From positions 26,008-90,007 of the forward strand of contig JAFEBO010000011.1 in the NCBI GenBank assembly GCA_018242625.1: 64,000 bases of DNA, written 5' to 3'. Positions 37,596 through 46,644 of the stretch are shown piece after piece. How positions within the stretch are numbered: the first letter of the stretch is position 1; the number at the start of each line of letters is the position of its first letter. Source of the DNA: Planctomycetota bacterium (GTDB taxonomy: Bacteria > Planctomycetota > Phycisphaerae > Phycisphaerales > UBA1924). The notes under the pieces were generated by a model, which worked only from the letters and a program-made list of their open reading frames with translations, searched no databases and was not told where the DNA came from. A program made the position numbers and the translations under genes.

Positions 37596-39167
37596 CTACG
37601 ACTTCTGGCTCGCCCGCGCTTCGTTGTAAAGACGCAGGACTTCTTCATATTGAGCACGAAAGAACATCGTGTAGTCGATCTCGTACCGCCGCTGCGCGAC
37701 CCGCCAGCGATCACGGATCTGCTTGAAATTCTCGGGAGTAAAGGCGAGGGCCTTTGACGGATCAGACGATGCGGCGTCGGGCGTCACAGGCCAGGCATAA
37801 AACGCCGCCTCCATCTTCGCCAGAGTCTCCGCCGGGAAATGGCCGTCCCCGCGCGCGAGGTTGAGCGCTTTCCACGCCTCACGCTGCTCGTGCGAATTGT
37901 CGATCGCGAACGCGCCCATCATGATCCCGAGCGCAGACCGCCAGCCCGCCGGCTTCACATCGGACGCCAGTTCGTAAGGATTGACCTTGTCGATCAGGTA
38001 GTCGGCGTACTTCTCGTACATCACCCGCCGGATCGGCATGCGACGGAGCTGGTAGTGCTTCGGGCCGAGCACGACCCCATCGAGCCTGGGCGAATCCGCG
38101 TTCTGGACGGGAAAATTCCACAGAGACTGCCCCTCGATCGTGAGAACAAACTCGACAAAGCGCCGCGCAATCTCCGGATTCGGACCGCCCCGCAGGATGG
38201 AAATGGGGTCGGCGTCAATCGAGGCCGTCCCTTTGGGATCAACATATCCCACACGCACATGCGCCGGGTCCTCACCCGGCCGCGCAATCGCCTGCGCCTG
38301 GCTGCGCCCGTAAAAGTCGATCGCCAGCCCGATGGCGCCCTCGCCCAGGCTGATGTCGATCGGAGGCTTGGTGGAAGAGTTCGTGAAATAGCGGGCATTG
38401 GCGCACATCTCACGCAGCAGCCGCCAGCCTTTGTCCCACCCGTAGTTACTCAGAATCGCGTCGAAAGCGGTCGAGATGGATCCCGACTGACGCGGGTCCG
38501 CAAGCGCCACCATGCCCTGAAGCCGCGGGTCGGCCAGATCTTCAAAGGATGTGGGATCCTTCAGCCCCAGGCGCCCGAGCAGATCGCGGTTAAACACAAT
38601 CCCGAAACCAGACAACGCAGTGCCAATCCAGAACTGCTGCGGGTCGTAGAGCAGAGCCGACCCGATCTTGTTCTGGCCGAACCACGCGTCAAGCTTCTCC
38701 TGAGCAAATCCGGCCGGCACCGACATGGGGATGTTGCGCTGCACAACCTTCCCGTCGATCGACTCCGAAACCGTCACACCCTCGCCCGCCTTCAGCCGTC
38801 CGTGATCGAACGATCCGCCCCCGAAAACAATGTCATAGTCGATGGTGCCCGGTTTGCACTCGCCATTGGGCCGGATCTCGCCCCGCCGAACGGCGGCCAC
38901 GTACTGGCTCTGCAGGAGCTTGATGATCTCGCTGGTCCCCAGGGGCCCCCGCCAGTCAATGGCAACATCGGTCCCATAGGTCCGCTTGTGCCAGGCCTCA
39001 AAGGCCGGGCCGAATTCCGCGGAAATCTGCGAAACATGAGGCGTGATGATGATCAGGCGGGGGATACCCGGCGCAGGCGTCGACGAGCCTCCCGCCGGCC
39101 GCAGAAGAAACGGAACGCCGATCACCAGCAGAAACGCCGCGAGAAGTGGAAAGATGCGCCAGCTCAC
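37596..39167 (-). CDS. extracellular solute-binding protein, iron/thiamine-type ABC family
   Basis: A GTG at 39167 gives 523 residues with an N-terminal hydrophobic anchor or signal (WRIFPLLAAFLLVIGVPFLL). The body matches periplasmic binding proteins of the Fe(III)/thiamine group: ITPHVSQISAEFGPAFEAWH, IDYDIVFGGGSFDHG, FEDLADPRLQGMVALADPRQ, GIVFNRDLLGRLGL, and ISILRGGPNPEIARRFVEFV. The C-terminal 130 residues extend past the usual fold with helical character. No permease or ATPase gene accompanies it. It could bind iron or another small solute and may work with a transporter elsewhere or as a sensor. pyk follows 35 bases downstream. Confidence 0.8.
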   Translation of the reverse strand: MSWRIFPLLAAFLLVIGVPFLLRPAGGSSTPAPGIPRLIIITPHVSQISAEFGPAFEAWHKRTYGTDVAIDWRGPLGTSEIIKLLQSQYVAAVRRGEIRPNGECKPGTIDYDIVFGGGSFDHGRLKAGEGVTVSESIDGKVVQRNIPMSVPAGFAQEKLDAWFGQNKIGSALLYDPQQFWIGTALSGFGIVFNRDLLGRLGLKDPTSFEDLADPRLQGMVALADPRQSGSISTAFDAILSNYGWDKGWRLLREMCANARYFTNSSTKPPIDISLGEGAIGLAIDFYGRSQAQAIARPGEDPAHVRVGYVDPKGTASIDADPISILRGGPNPEIARRFVEFVLTIEGQSLWNFPVQNADSPRLDGVVLGPKHYQLRRMPIRRVMYEKYADYLIDKVNPYELASDVKPAGWRSALGIMMGAFAIDNSHEQREAWKALNLARGDGHFPAETLAKMEAAFYAWPVTPDAASSDPSKALAFTPENFKQIRDRWRVAQRRYEIDYTMFFRAQYEEVLRLYNEARASQKS

Positions 39168-39223
39168 TCCGGAAGTTTATCAGTAGCGAATCCATCCCGC
39201 CGGAGTCCAACGAACAATCGGGT

Positions 39224-39925
39224 ATGACAGAACCCGCGAAGACCGTGATTCTCACCGGCGCAGGGTCGGGCATCGGCCTTGCCACCGCCCGCAAGCTGCA
39301 CGCCGCCGGTTTCCGGCTGCTGCTCGCCGGCCGCGACTCAAGAAAACTCGATGCCGCGGCGGGTGAACTCCCAGGATCCCTCACCCGCACTGTCGATCTC
39401 GCAGACAGCAGGCAGGTGGAAGGTCTGATCGACGAAGGGAGCGCCGCCCTCGGCCGGCTCGATGTGCTCGTAAACAACGCCGGCTGGACACCCCTCAAGC
39501 CCGTGGGCGCTCACGCTTCCGACGAGATCGAGCAGGTCTTTCGGGTAAACGCGATCGCCCCGTGCGTCGCGATCGCCCGCGCCTTCGGTATCATGCAGCG
39601 CCAGGGCGGCGGCTGCATCGTCAACGTCTCCTCCATGGCCACCGTCGATCCCTTCCCCGGCTTCTTCGCCTATGCCGCCGCCAAGGCGAGCCTGAACCTC
39701 ATGGTCAAGTCGGTAGCCAACGAGGGCAGGAGCAAAGGCATCCGTGCGTACGCGGTCGCGCCCGGCGCCGTCGAAACCCCCCTCCTCCGATCGATGTTCT
39801 CGGAAAAATCGATCCCCAGGAACCGCGCCCTGCACCCCGATGATGTCGCACAGATCATCGCGGATTGCGCGCTCGGCAGACGCGAAAAAGACAACGGCTC
39901 CACAATTCTCGTCCCCAGCCCCTGA
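39224..39925 (+). CDS. short-chain dehydrogenase/reductase
   Basis: The ATG at 39224 gives 233 residues, the classical SDR length. NAD(P) binding motif TGAGSGIGLATARKL stands near residue 13, the NNAG motif follows, and the catalytic set is Ser in NVSSMATVDP with Tyr-x3-Lys in FFAYAAAKASLN. The C-terminal part (VAPGAVETPLLRSMF) is also typical. The substrate cannot be told. It diverges from the solute-binding protein with 56 bases between starts, and a bidirectional terminator separates it from convergent aspS. The ribosome site is weak. Confidence 0.9.
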   Translation: MTEPAKTVILTGAGSGIGLATARKLHAAGFRLLLAGRDSRKLDAAAGELPGSLTRTVDLADSRQVEGLIDEGSAALGRLDVLVNNAGWTPLKPVGAHASDEIEQVFRVNAIAPCVAIARAFGIMQRQGGGCIVNVSSMATVDPFPGFFAYAAAKASLNLMVKSVANEGRSKGIRAYAVAPGAVETPLLRSMFSEKSIPRNRALHPDDVAQIIADCALGRREKDNGSTILVPSP

Positions 39926-39928
39926 ACG

Positions 39929-39957
39929 AAAAAGGCCCCACGCCGGAACGTGAGGCC
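39929..39957 (-). terminator. intrinsic terminator after aspS, probably bidirectional
   Basis: On the minus strand, GGCCTCACG (39949-39957), a 6-base loop and CGTGGGGCC (39934-39942, one mismatch) form a stem followed by five T residues (39929-39933). It lies between the stops of convergent aspS and the SDR gene and could serve both. Confidence 0.75.
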
Positions 39958-39980
39958 CTTCCACGTTTCGAGAGTTGAAC

Positions 39981-41831
39981 TCAGGCCGGCTTGTACGTGC
40001 TCGCGACGTACAGCTCCTTGAGCTGCTGCGGCGTAACCGGCGACGGTGTCTTGGTCATCAGGTCCGCGCCCGTCTGCGTCTTGGGGAACGCAATCACATC
40101 GCGTATGTTGTCGGTTCCGACAAAGTTCATGATGAGCCGGTCGAAACCGAACGCGATGCCCGCGTGCGGCGGCGCACCAAACTGAAGCGCCTTGAGCAGG
40201 AACGAAAACTTCTCCTGCGCCTGAGCCGGGGTCATGCCCAGGAGCTGGAAAACCTTCCCCTGAACAGCGCCATCATGGATGCGCACGCTCCCGCCCGCGA
40301 TTTCCTGACCGTTCAGGACAATGTCATAACCCGCCGAGACGATCGACTCGATCAGAACCTCGTCGTTGACATCCGCGTTGACAAACGCCTCCGCCTGATC
40401 GTCGCGCGGCGCCGTGAACGGATGGTGCATCGCGATCCACTTGCCCGTCTCCTTGTTCTTTTCGAACATCGGAAAGTCCACGACAATCAGGAAGTTCCAA
40501 GGCCCGCCCTCGGCGCCGGGCTTGGGGACGATCCCCATATCCCGCGCCACCTTCTGCCGCAACTCGCCGATGGCCTTCGTCGCGATGGCGTACGTGTCGG
40601 CAAGGAAAAACACCGTGTCGCCCGGCTGCAGCCCCAGCGCCGCAACAAGTTCCGCCTTGATCGGCTCCACAAACTTGGCGATGCCCGTCTCGAACGCTCC
40701 CTGCGCGTTCACCTTCACCACCGCAGCGCCCCCCGCCCCGAATCCCTTCACGAATTCGGTGTAGCCGTCCGTGATCTTGCGGGTCAGCTTCTCCGCGCCG
40801 CCCGGCACGCGCAAGGCCTTCACCACGCCCCTGCCGCTGTTGTACTTCGGCCTCTCCGCTCCCTTCGCGAGCGCATCCTTGAACACCCCAAAGTCGCACT
40901 TGGCCGCAACCTCCGAGATGTCCCTGATCTTGAGGTCGTACCGCGTATCCGGACGGTCGATCCCGTAGTCCTCCATCGCTTCGCGATACGGCATCCGCTT
41001 GATCGGCGGCACGTCGTACCCGCACATCTCCTTCCAGAGACGCCGCACAAAGCCTTCCATCATTTCAATCACGTGCTCGCGCCGCACGAACGACATCTCA
41101 AGGTCAATCTGCGTGAACTCCGCCTGCCGGTCGGCACGCGGATCCTCATCGCGGAAGCAGCGGCAGATCTGCAGGTACCGATCCGCGCCCGCCACCATCA
41201 GGATCTGCTTGAAAAGCTGCGGGCTCTGCGGCAGCGCATACCACTCCCCGGGCTGATGCCGGCTCGGCACCAGGAACTCGCGCGCGCCCTCCGGCGTCGA
41301 CTTGTAGAGAATCGGCGTCTCGATCTCCAGAAAGCCATTCTCATAGAAATAGTCCCGGGTCACCTTGAGCGCCTTGGCTCGCGTTCCCAGGATGTGCTGC
41401 ATCTTCGGCCGACGCAGATCGATGTACCGGTGTTCCAGCCGCAGCTCTTCATTCGCCAGCTTGCCCCCGACAGGGTTGTCGTCCGGCAGGAACGGCGGCG
41501 TCTCCGCCTTGTTCAGGATCTCAAGCTCCTCCACCACCACTTCAACCTTCCCCGTCGCCAGCTTCGGATTCTCCCCGCCCGTGCGGATGCGCACCTTGCC
41601 CTTCGCCGCCACCACATACTCATGACGCAGCTTGTCCGCCGCCTCAAGTATGGACTTGCGCGAATCCTCTCCATCAAACACAAGCTGCGTTAGGCCGAAT
41701 CGGTCCCGGAGATCGACAAAGACCAGCCCGGTACCATGGCCCCGGTAGGAATGAACCCAGCCGTTGAGGATGACAGTCTGGCCGACGTCCGAGTCACGGA
41801 GTTGGCCGCAGGTGTGCGTGCGACGGAGCAT
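39981..41831 (-). CDS. aspS: aspartyl-tRNA synthetase
   Basis: The enzyme charges tRNA-Asp with aspartate (and possibly tRNA-Asn, if non-discriminating). The 616 residues have the bacterial architecture: OB-fold anticodon domain (VILNGWVHSYRGHGTGLVFV), class II motif 1 in NGFLEIETPILYKSTPEGAR, the SPQLFKQILM segment, motif 2 RCFRDEDPRADRQAEFTQID, the bacterial GAD insertion, and motif 3 GIAFGFDRL. The ATG at 41831 follows AAAGGGAT. It ends in a terminator and is followed on the other side by crcB, divergent with 189 bases between. Confidence 0.96.
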   Translation of the reverse strand: MLRRTHTCGQLRDSDVGQTVILNGWVHSYRGHGTGLVFVDLRDRFGLTQLVFDGEDSRKSILEAADKLRHEYVVAAKGKVRIRTGGENPKLATGKVEVVVEELEILNKAETPPFLPDDNPVGGKLANEELRLEHRYIDLRRPKMQHILGTRAKALKVTRDYFYENGFLEIETPILYKSTPEGAREFLVPSRHQPGEWYALPQSPQLFKQILMVAGADRYLQICRCFRDEDPRADRQAEFTQIDLEMSFVRREHVIEMMEGFVRRLWKEMCGYDVPPIKRMPYREAMEDYGIDRPDTRYDLKIRDISEVAAKCDFGVFKDALAKGAERPKYNSGRGVVKALRVPGGAEKLTRKITDGYTEFVKGFGAGGAAVVKVNAQGAFETGIAKFVEPIKAELVAALGLQPGDTVFFLADTYAIATKAIGELRQKVARDMGIVPKPGAEGGPWNFLIVVDFPMFEKNKETGKWIAMHHPFTAPRDDQAEAFVNADVNDEVLIESIVSAGYDIVLNGQEIAGGSVRIHDGAVQGKVFQLLGMTPAQAQEKFSFLLKALQFGAPPHAGIAFGFDRLIMNFVGTDNIRDVIAFPKTQTGADLMTKTPSPVTPQQLKELYVASTYKPA

Positions 41832-42020
41832 GAGATCCCTTTATCAAAAAACAGACGGCGACTATAGGAATGAAGTGCGCCCAATTACAATCACCCGATT
41901 CCGCCGCACGCTCCCCGGCACGCCGATGATTCTCAACGCGCCCGGGTCAGACGACCAAAGCGCGGCACAGACGCCAGAGCCTGGGAGCTCGCCTCTCACG
42001 CATGGCGCGGGAGGTGCGTC

Positions 42021-42428
42021 TTGAAAGAACCCGGACCCGTACTCGCCGGCACGCTCGTATTCCTGGGATCGGGAGCCGGAGGTCTCTTGAGGTACTTCCT
42101 CGGCGACCTCGTGAAAAACTGGCACAACGCGAACTTTCCAACCGGGACACTCTTCGTCAACGTGTCCGGCTGCCTCGTCATGGGACTCTGCGTTGGAGCC
42201 TGGTCGGGCGCGACCCCCATGCGCGAAGACGTCCGGCTGGCACTCCTGATCGGGGTGCTGGGCGGCTACACCACATTCTCCTCCTTCGGCCGCGATTTTT
42301 ACGTCCTCGCACTCGAAGGCGCATGGCTCAAGGCGCTGCTCTACGCAGCAACAAGCGTCGTCCTGAGCCTTCTGTGCGTCTGGATCGGCGCAGCCGCGGC
42401 CTCCAGGTTCATCGCCTCCCCGGCCTGA
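42021..42428 (+). CDS. crcB: fluoride channel CrcB/FluC
   Basis: A TTG at 42021 preceded by GGGAGG at 7 bases gives 135 residues with four transmembrane helices. The family signatures are GAGGLLRYFLGDLV, FPTGTLFVNVSGCLVMG, and GVLGGYTTFSSFGRDFYVLA with the Phe residues of the fluoride path. The protein forms dual-topology dimers that let fluoride out of the cell. The 189-base upstream region has no recognisable fluoride riboswitch. Its stop directly abuts the stop of the convergent phosphatase gene. Confidence 0.93.
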   Translation: MKEPGPVLAGTLVFLGSGAGGLLRYFLGDLVKNWHNANFPTGTLFVNVSGCLVMGLCVGAWSGATPMREDVRLALLIGVLGGYTTFSSFGRDFYVLALEGAWLKALLYAATSVVLSLLCVWIGAAAASRFIASPA

Positions 42429-43721
42429 TCACTCCGTCCGCACGATCGCCACCAGCGTCTGATCGTCCGTCGGCGCCGCCCCCGCGCGGAACGCCTCCAC
42501 GCCCGAGCGAATCTGCCCGATGAGCGTGCCTGCAGCCGCACCACGATTCTTCATGAGAAGCTCATCAAGCCGGGACACGCCATAAAGCGGACGCGAGCCC
42601 CCAGACGTCGCAGGCGCCATCGCTTCCGTAATCCCATCCGTGTACAGAAGCAGCGTGTCACCCGGCGAAAGCTCCGCAGTCGCCTCCGGATACCGCTGAT
42701 CGTCCAGAATCCCGAGCGGCAGGCCCCCCGCATTCTCGAGCGATTCGATGTGCCCCTTCCGCAGCAGCCGCGGCGGATTGTGCCCGGCCGATGAATACGA
42801 AAGCCTGCCCGAAACCGGGTCGAGCGTCGCATAAAACGCCGTCACAAACGAACCCGACGACGCGTACGAGTTCGCCAGATGCGTATTCAGATGCGCCAGC
42901 AGCTCGCCCGCCGGTTTCGGAGACCCCGGCCGCGTGTGCGCAATAGCGTGCGTGATCGCCATGAGAACCGCCGCTGGAGTCCCATGCCCCGAAACGTCCG
43001 CGATAAACAGCCCCCACTCCCGCTCCCCGATCGGAAAGAAATCGTAATAGTCGCCCCCCGCGCGCGCGCTCGTCTGGTAAAACGCCGCAATATCAAATCC
43101 CGCAATCCGCGGCAGCTCGGTCGGCAGCAGCGATCGCTGAATCTCCCCAACCGCCTGAATCTCCCGATCAAGCTCCGCTAGCGCCGCCCCCAGCTGATTG
43201 CGTAGCACAAGATTCTGCGTGCCGCGCCCGAACAGCCCGGCCTGCCAGTGCATCATCGGCAGCATCCGCTCATCAAACTCCTCGCCGGGCCCCAGCAGCG
43301 AAAGCCCGATGTTCAGCCCCTTGCCATCCTCATACTGAGGCAGCGCCACCAGCGAGTGATACCCCTGCAGATAAAACCAGCCCGGGTCATCTCTCGACAG
43401 CCGCTTCTCCAGATCACGCACGACCACCGGCCGGTCCGCAAACGCAATCTCCCCCAGCAGCCCCCCCTGCATCACCGGCAGCTTCTCCCGCTGCGTCCAC
43501 GGGTTGTAATGCTCCGTAAACCGCGACGACCGCGTGATCAGAAACTTCGGCGCCTCAACCCCGCGACGCGACAGCGCCAGATAGTCCGAAATCGGCCACA
43601 ATTCCCCGACCCCGTCCCAGTATTCCTGAACCAGCCTGTCCGGATCAGTGATACCCGAGATCGACCTCATCGTCCGATCGACAATCTCCAGCTCTTCCTG
43701 CCACGACCGTTTCTGAAACAT
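42429..43721 (-). CDS. RsbU/SpoIIE-type PP2C serine phosphatase with GAF-like sensor
   Basis: The 430 residues comprise an N-terminal sensor of about 180 residues with GAF-like character (DRLVQEYWDGVGELWPISDY, GEIAFADRPVVVRDLEKRLS), a linker helix (LGAALAELDREIQAVGEIQR), and a PP2C domain of the RsbU/SpoIIE type: GGDYYDFFPIG, FIADVSGHGTPAAVLMA, SSAGHNPPRLL, DTLLLYTDGITEAM, and DDQTLVAIVR. It would dephosphorylate an anti-sigma factor antagonist in partner switching. No such partner gene is adjacent. DUF2891 lies upstream, 33 bases away on the same strand. Confidence 0.9.
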   Translation of the reverse strand: MFQKRSWQEELEIVDRTMRSISGITDPDRLVQEYWDGVGELWPISDYLALSRRGVEAPKFLITRSSRFTEHYNPWTQREKLPVMQGGLLGEIAFADRPVVVRDLEKRLSRDDPGWFYLQGYHSLVALPQYEDGKGLNIGLSLLGPGEEFDERMLPMMHWQAGLFGRGTQNLVLRNQLGAALAELDREIQAVGEIQRSLLPTELPRIAGFDIAAFYQTSARAGGDYYDFFPIGEREWGLFIADVSGHGTPAAVLMAITHAIAHTRPGSPKPAGELLAHLNTHLANSYASSGSFVTAFYATLDPVSGRLSYSSAGHNPPRLLRKGHIESLENAGGLPLGILDDQRYPEATAELSPGDTLLLYTDGITEAMAPATSGGSRPLYGVSRLDELLMKNRGAAAGTLIGQIRSGVEAFRAGAAPTDDQTLVAIVRTE

Positions 43722-43754
43722 GGCACACTCTACCCACCCCGCGTGAAAACCCGC

Positions 43755-44813
43755 TTACCTCGCCGCGTCCTCCGCCCCAGGCTCCGTCAGCGCCAGCATC
43801 GCAAACGTCGCAAGCCAGTGCTCGCCCATGTAATCCCCCGTGACGTGCGGGAGCGCCGCATCCAGATGCACCCGCGCCGCCTCAAGAAAGAGCTCCCGCC
43901 TCCGATCCCCCTCCGGCAACGCGCTCGCGATCGTCCGCCAGCACCACGCCCGGCTCAGGTTCAGCCCGTCCAAGTGCGTGATCTGCCCGTCCGTCCGGTC
44001 GCTCACGAACGCGGGCTTGAACAGCGTCGCCGGCCGCGACTTTCCAATCTCCGGCACAAACCCATCAAACCACGCCAGAAACTCCCCCTTCCCAAGCAGC
44101 CGCCTCATGCACTCCGCCTCGATCAGGCACGGCGAAAGAAAATCAATCCCGTCCGGCTCCCACGCCGGATAGTTCCGATCATCGAGATACCACGATCGCG
44201 CCCTGGCCCGCAGCGCCGCCGCAAGCTCCTCGTTCCGCGCAACTCTCGCATAATCGTCCGCGATCGCAACCGCAAACGCCGTGTTCTGATGCGTCCCCAC
44301 CCGCACCGGATAGGTCGCCTTCGGCAAATACGCCACAAACCTCGCGCAAAACGCCTCCGCCAGCGGATCCAGAATCCGCCTCCACTTCCCAAGCGCCTCC
44401 GCAACCTCCGCCCGAACGCCCGCCGCCACCGGCTCCCCAAGCTCCGCCGCCAGCTTCAGCAGCCAGCCCCACCCGTACGGCCGCTCAAACGTCCCCCGCA
44501 GCGGCTGCTTCAGATACTCCGCCTCACGCGCCACGTTCTCCGGAGTCACACTCCCGTCGATCAGCCCCACCACCTCCGCCGCCTGCGCCAGCGAAGGCTG
44601 CGTGCGCAGCGCCCGCACCAGCAGCCAGTACCCGTGCACGCACGAATGCCAGTCAAACGAACCGTAAAAAATCGGGTGCAGCTCGCGCGGCGAGCGCACC
44701 TCCCCCGGCCCGTTCATCACATGGTCAAGCTTGTTCGGATATTCACGCCCGACATGCGCAAGCACCACGGCCACAAAATGATCGACGGCATCGCCGGCCT
44801 GAAATCGGTGCAT
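43755..44813 (-). CDS. DUF2891 family protein
   Basis: The 352 residues match the DUF2891 pattern: HPIFYGSFDWHSCVHGYWLL near the N-terminus, ERPYGWGWLLKLAAEL, a long helical middle with VRVGTHQNTAFAVAIADDYA, DFLSPCLIEAECMRRLL, LDGLNLSRAWCWRTIA, and PHVTGDYMGEHWLATFAML at the end. The whole is helical, probably an alpha/alpha toroid like glycoside-active enzymes. No signal peptide is visible. The function is unknown. A GGGAG lies immediately before the ATG, closer than normal. Confidence 0.85.
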   Translation of the reverse strand: MHRFQAGDAVDHFVAVVLAHVGREYPNKLDHVMNGPGEVRSPRELHPIFYGSFDWHSCVHGYWLLVRALRTQPSLAQAAEVVGLIDGSVTPENVAREAEYLKQPLRGTFERPYGWGWLLKLAAELGEPVAAGVRAEVAEALGKWRRILDPLAEAFCARFVAYLPKATYPVRVGTHQNTAFAVAIADDYARVARNEELAAALRARARSWYLDDRNYPAWEPDGIDFLSPCLIEAECMRRLLGKGEFLAWFDGFVPEIGKSRPATLFKPAFVSDRTDGQITHLDGLNLSRAWCWRTIASALPEGDRRRELFLEAARVHLDAALPHVTGDYMGEHWLATFAMLALTEPGAEDAAR

Positions 44814-44844
44814 CTCCCATCTTAGGAAAAGACACGCCGACCCA

Positions 44845-46575
44845 TCAGTTCGACAGCAGCCTCGAAACCTGCCGATCGATCACCGGATCCCCCATCCCGT
44901 TCAGAACATGACGGATACCGCTGTCCGGCTTGCCGCTCAGCCGCACCGCGATCATGTTCCGCAGCCGTACCCCCGGCGTCTCAGGCGCCTCGATCGCGCT
45001 CTCCGCGATAATCGAAGCGTCCACAAAGACGCAGTACACGCCAAGCCCCCAGGCATCATGCCGCCGCACCGTATCGGCGACCTTGTAGGAAGCAAACCCA
45101 ACCTTCGAACCGTTCTTCCACGCCGCCGCGGACGGAGGGTCGTACGGCATCTCCGACTGGTAAAAGTAAACCCGCCCACCCTCACCATTCCAGATCGTCT
45201 GGTACTCCTGCGTGTGCTCCACAAACAGCCCGTACATCGTCACGTTGTCGCCGTTGACAATGAGCCCGTGCGCATTGCGGTTGGATTTCCATCCGGCCCC
45301 CTCCCCATGATCCGCCCGCCAGAGCCACAGGTTCTCACCCACCACATCACTCGCATGCACCGTCACAAACGTGCCGCACACGCCGTTCACCGCTCCCCCC
45401 GCGCGGCAGGAAATATCAAACAAAACAATCGGGTCCGCCGCGTGCCCCCGCTTGCTTCCCACCTTTCCAACCTCCATCAGCACCGCGGATTCCTTCTCTC
45501 CCGCCTCCAGGATCAGCCCGCCCACGCAAAGCCCGTCCACATCCGCAAGTTCGAGCAGCGCACCGCCCCCAACCGCCGAAAGCGTCGCAAACCCCATCCC
45601 GAGTACAACGGTCCCCGGCTTGTTGATCCGCAGCGGAGCGTCCAGCCGGTAGATCCCCGGCGTCAGAAGAAGATGCTTGCCCGCTTCCAGCGCCGCGTTG
45701 ATCGTCTTCGCATCGTCCCGCTCGCTCCGCGCAATGTAAAACGCCGAAAGCGGGAGCTTTTCTCCAGGTGTCTCCCCCTCTTTCCACGAAATCCCGCTCG
45801 CCTCCCGCCGTACCGGCGGCACACACACAAAGTACTCATCGCCCTCCACAAACAGGAACGGCTTCTCCCGAACAACCGGCGCCCGCTCGATGGTCGTGTA
45901 CGGCTTCCCCGGCCACTGCCCCGCAGGCGGATTCGTCACGCCCACAAAGACCATGTTCCAGTTCCCGCCCTCCCATTCCTTCCAGTCGCAGTTGCGCGAA
46001 AACCACTGCTGCTGCGAACCGCTGCTGATCTTCCCTTCAACAACCGAATCCGCAAGAAATCCCCCGCTCGACCACCCACCGTCCCACAAATGAACGTCCC
46101 CCTTGATCCGCACCCGCCTCAGCGATGTCGCCTGCGAAACAGCCCAGATATTCACGCCCCCGTCCACCGTCGGCGTCACGCTCAGGTTCTCCGCCGACCG
46201 CCAGAAATTGCAGGTCGCGTTCCTGTTCGCCATCCAGCGCGCCGTCGACCGCACCGCCCCCACGATTTCCACATCACCCGGATTGCGCCCAAGGCCGCAA
46301 ACCTGGGTGTAAAACCCCACAGGCACCGTCAGCTTGTAGGTACCCGGCTTGAACAGGATCGCGTACCTGCCCGAGTCAAACTGCCCCGCCTCCTGCTTCG
46401 CATAGATCGCGTCGACCCGCTTCTGCGCATCCGCACTTGCCCCGTCGATGATGCAAACCCCCGGACCAAAGTCCGGCGCGGGCGCCGCAATGCAAACCCC
46501 CGCCAGCGCGGCGGCAGCACAAACACATCCAACCCAGTTCTTTCTGCGCACGTGGAGCACTCCAAAGGCCAGCAC
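44845..46575 (-). CDS. secreted right-handed beta-helix protein
   Basis: A GTG at 46575 with GGAGG at 8 bases is chosen over the TTG at 46635; it gives 576 residues. The signal peptide is RRKNWVGCVCAAAALAGVCI. The body has the look of a pectate-lyase/GH55-like beta-helix: ILFKPGTYKLTVPVGFYTQV, LSVTPTVDGGVNIWAVSQAT, GKHLLLTPGIYRLDAPLRIN, VLGMGFATLSAVGGGALLEL, GLIVNGDNVTMYGLFVEHTQ. It could cut or bind a polysaccharide; the substrate is unknown. The gene lies downstream of the urate operon on the same strand, 69 bases after the uricase stop, but a functional link is not evident. Confidence 0.75.
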   Translation of the reverse strand: MLAFGVLHVRRKNWVGCVCAAAALAGVCIAAPAPDFGPGVCIIDGASADAQKRVDAIYAKQEAGQFDSGRYAILFKPGTYKLTVPVGFYTQVCGLGRNPGDVEIVGAVRSTARWMANRNATCNFWRSAENLSVTPTVDGGVNIWAVSQATSLRRVRIKGDVHLWDGGWSSGGFLADSVVEGKISSGSQQQWFSRNCDWKEWEGGNWNMVFVGVTNPPAGQWPGKPYTTIERAPVVREKPFLFVEGDEYFVCVPPVRREASGISWKEGETPGEKLPLSAFYIARSERDDAKTINAALEAGKHLLLTPGIYRLDAPLRINKPGTVVLGMGFATLSAVGGGALLELADVDGLCVGGLILEAGEKESAVLMEVGKVGSKRGHAADPIVLFDISCRAGGAVNGVCGTFVTVHASDVVGENLWLWRADHGEGAGWKSNRNAHGLIVNGDNVTMYGLFVEHTQEYQTIWNGEGGRVYFYQSEMPYDPPSAAAWKNGSKVGFASYKVADTVRRHDAWGLGVYCVFVDASIIAESAIEAPETPGVRLRNMIAVRLSGKPDSGIRHVLNGMGDPVIDRQVSRLLSN

Positions 46576-46644
46576 TTTACCGCCTCCGGAGCCCTCTTCA
46601 CGCTCCCCGCACCAATGAAACAGCAGCCCCCACAATGAAACACC

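Noticed and set aside
41832..42020. Fluoride riboswitch before crcB
   Set aside because: Neither the conserved GGNGATGG-type start nor the pseudoknot partner can be found in the 189 bases upstream.
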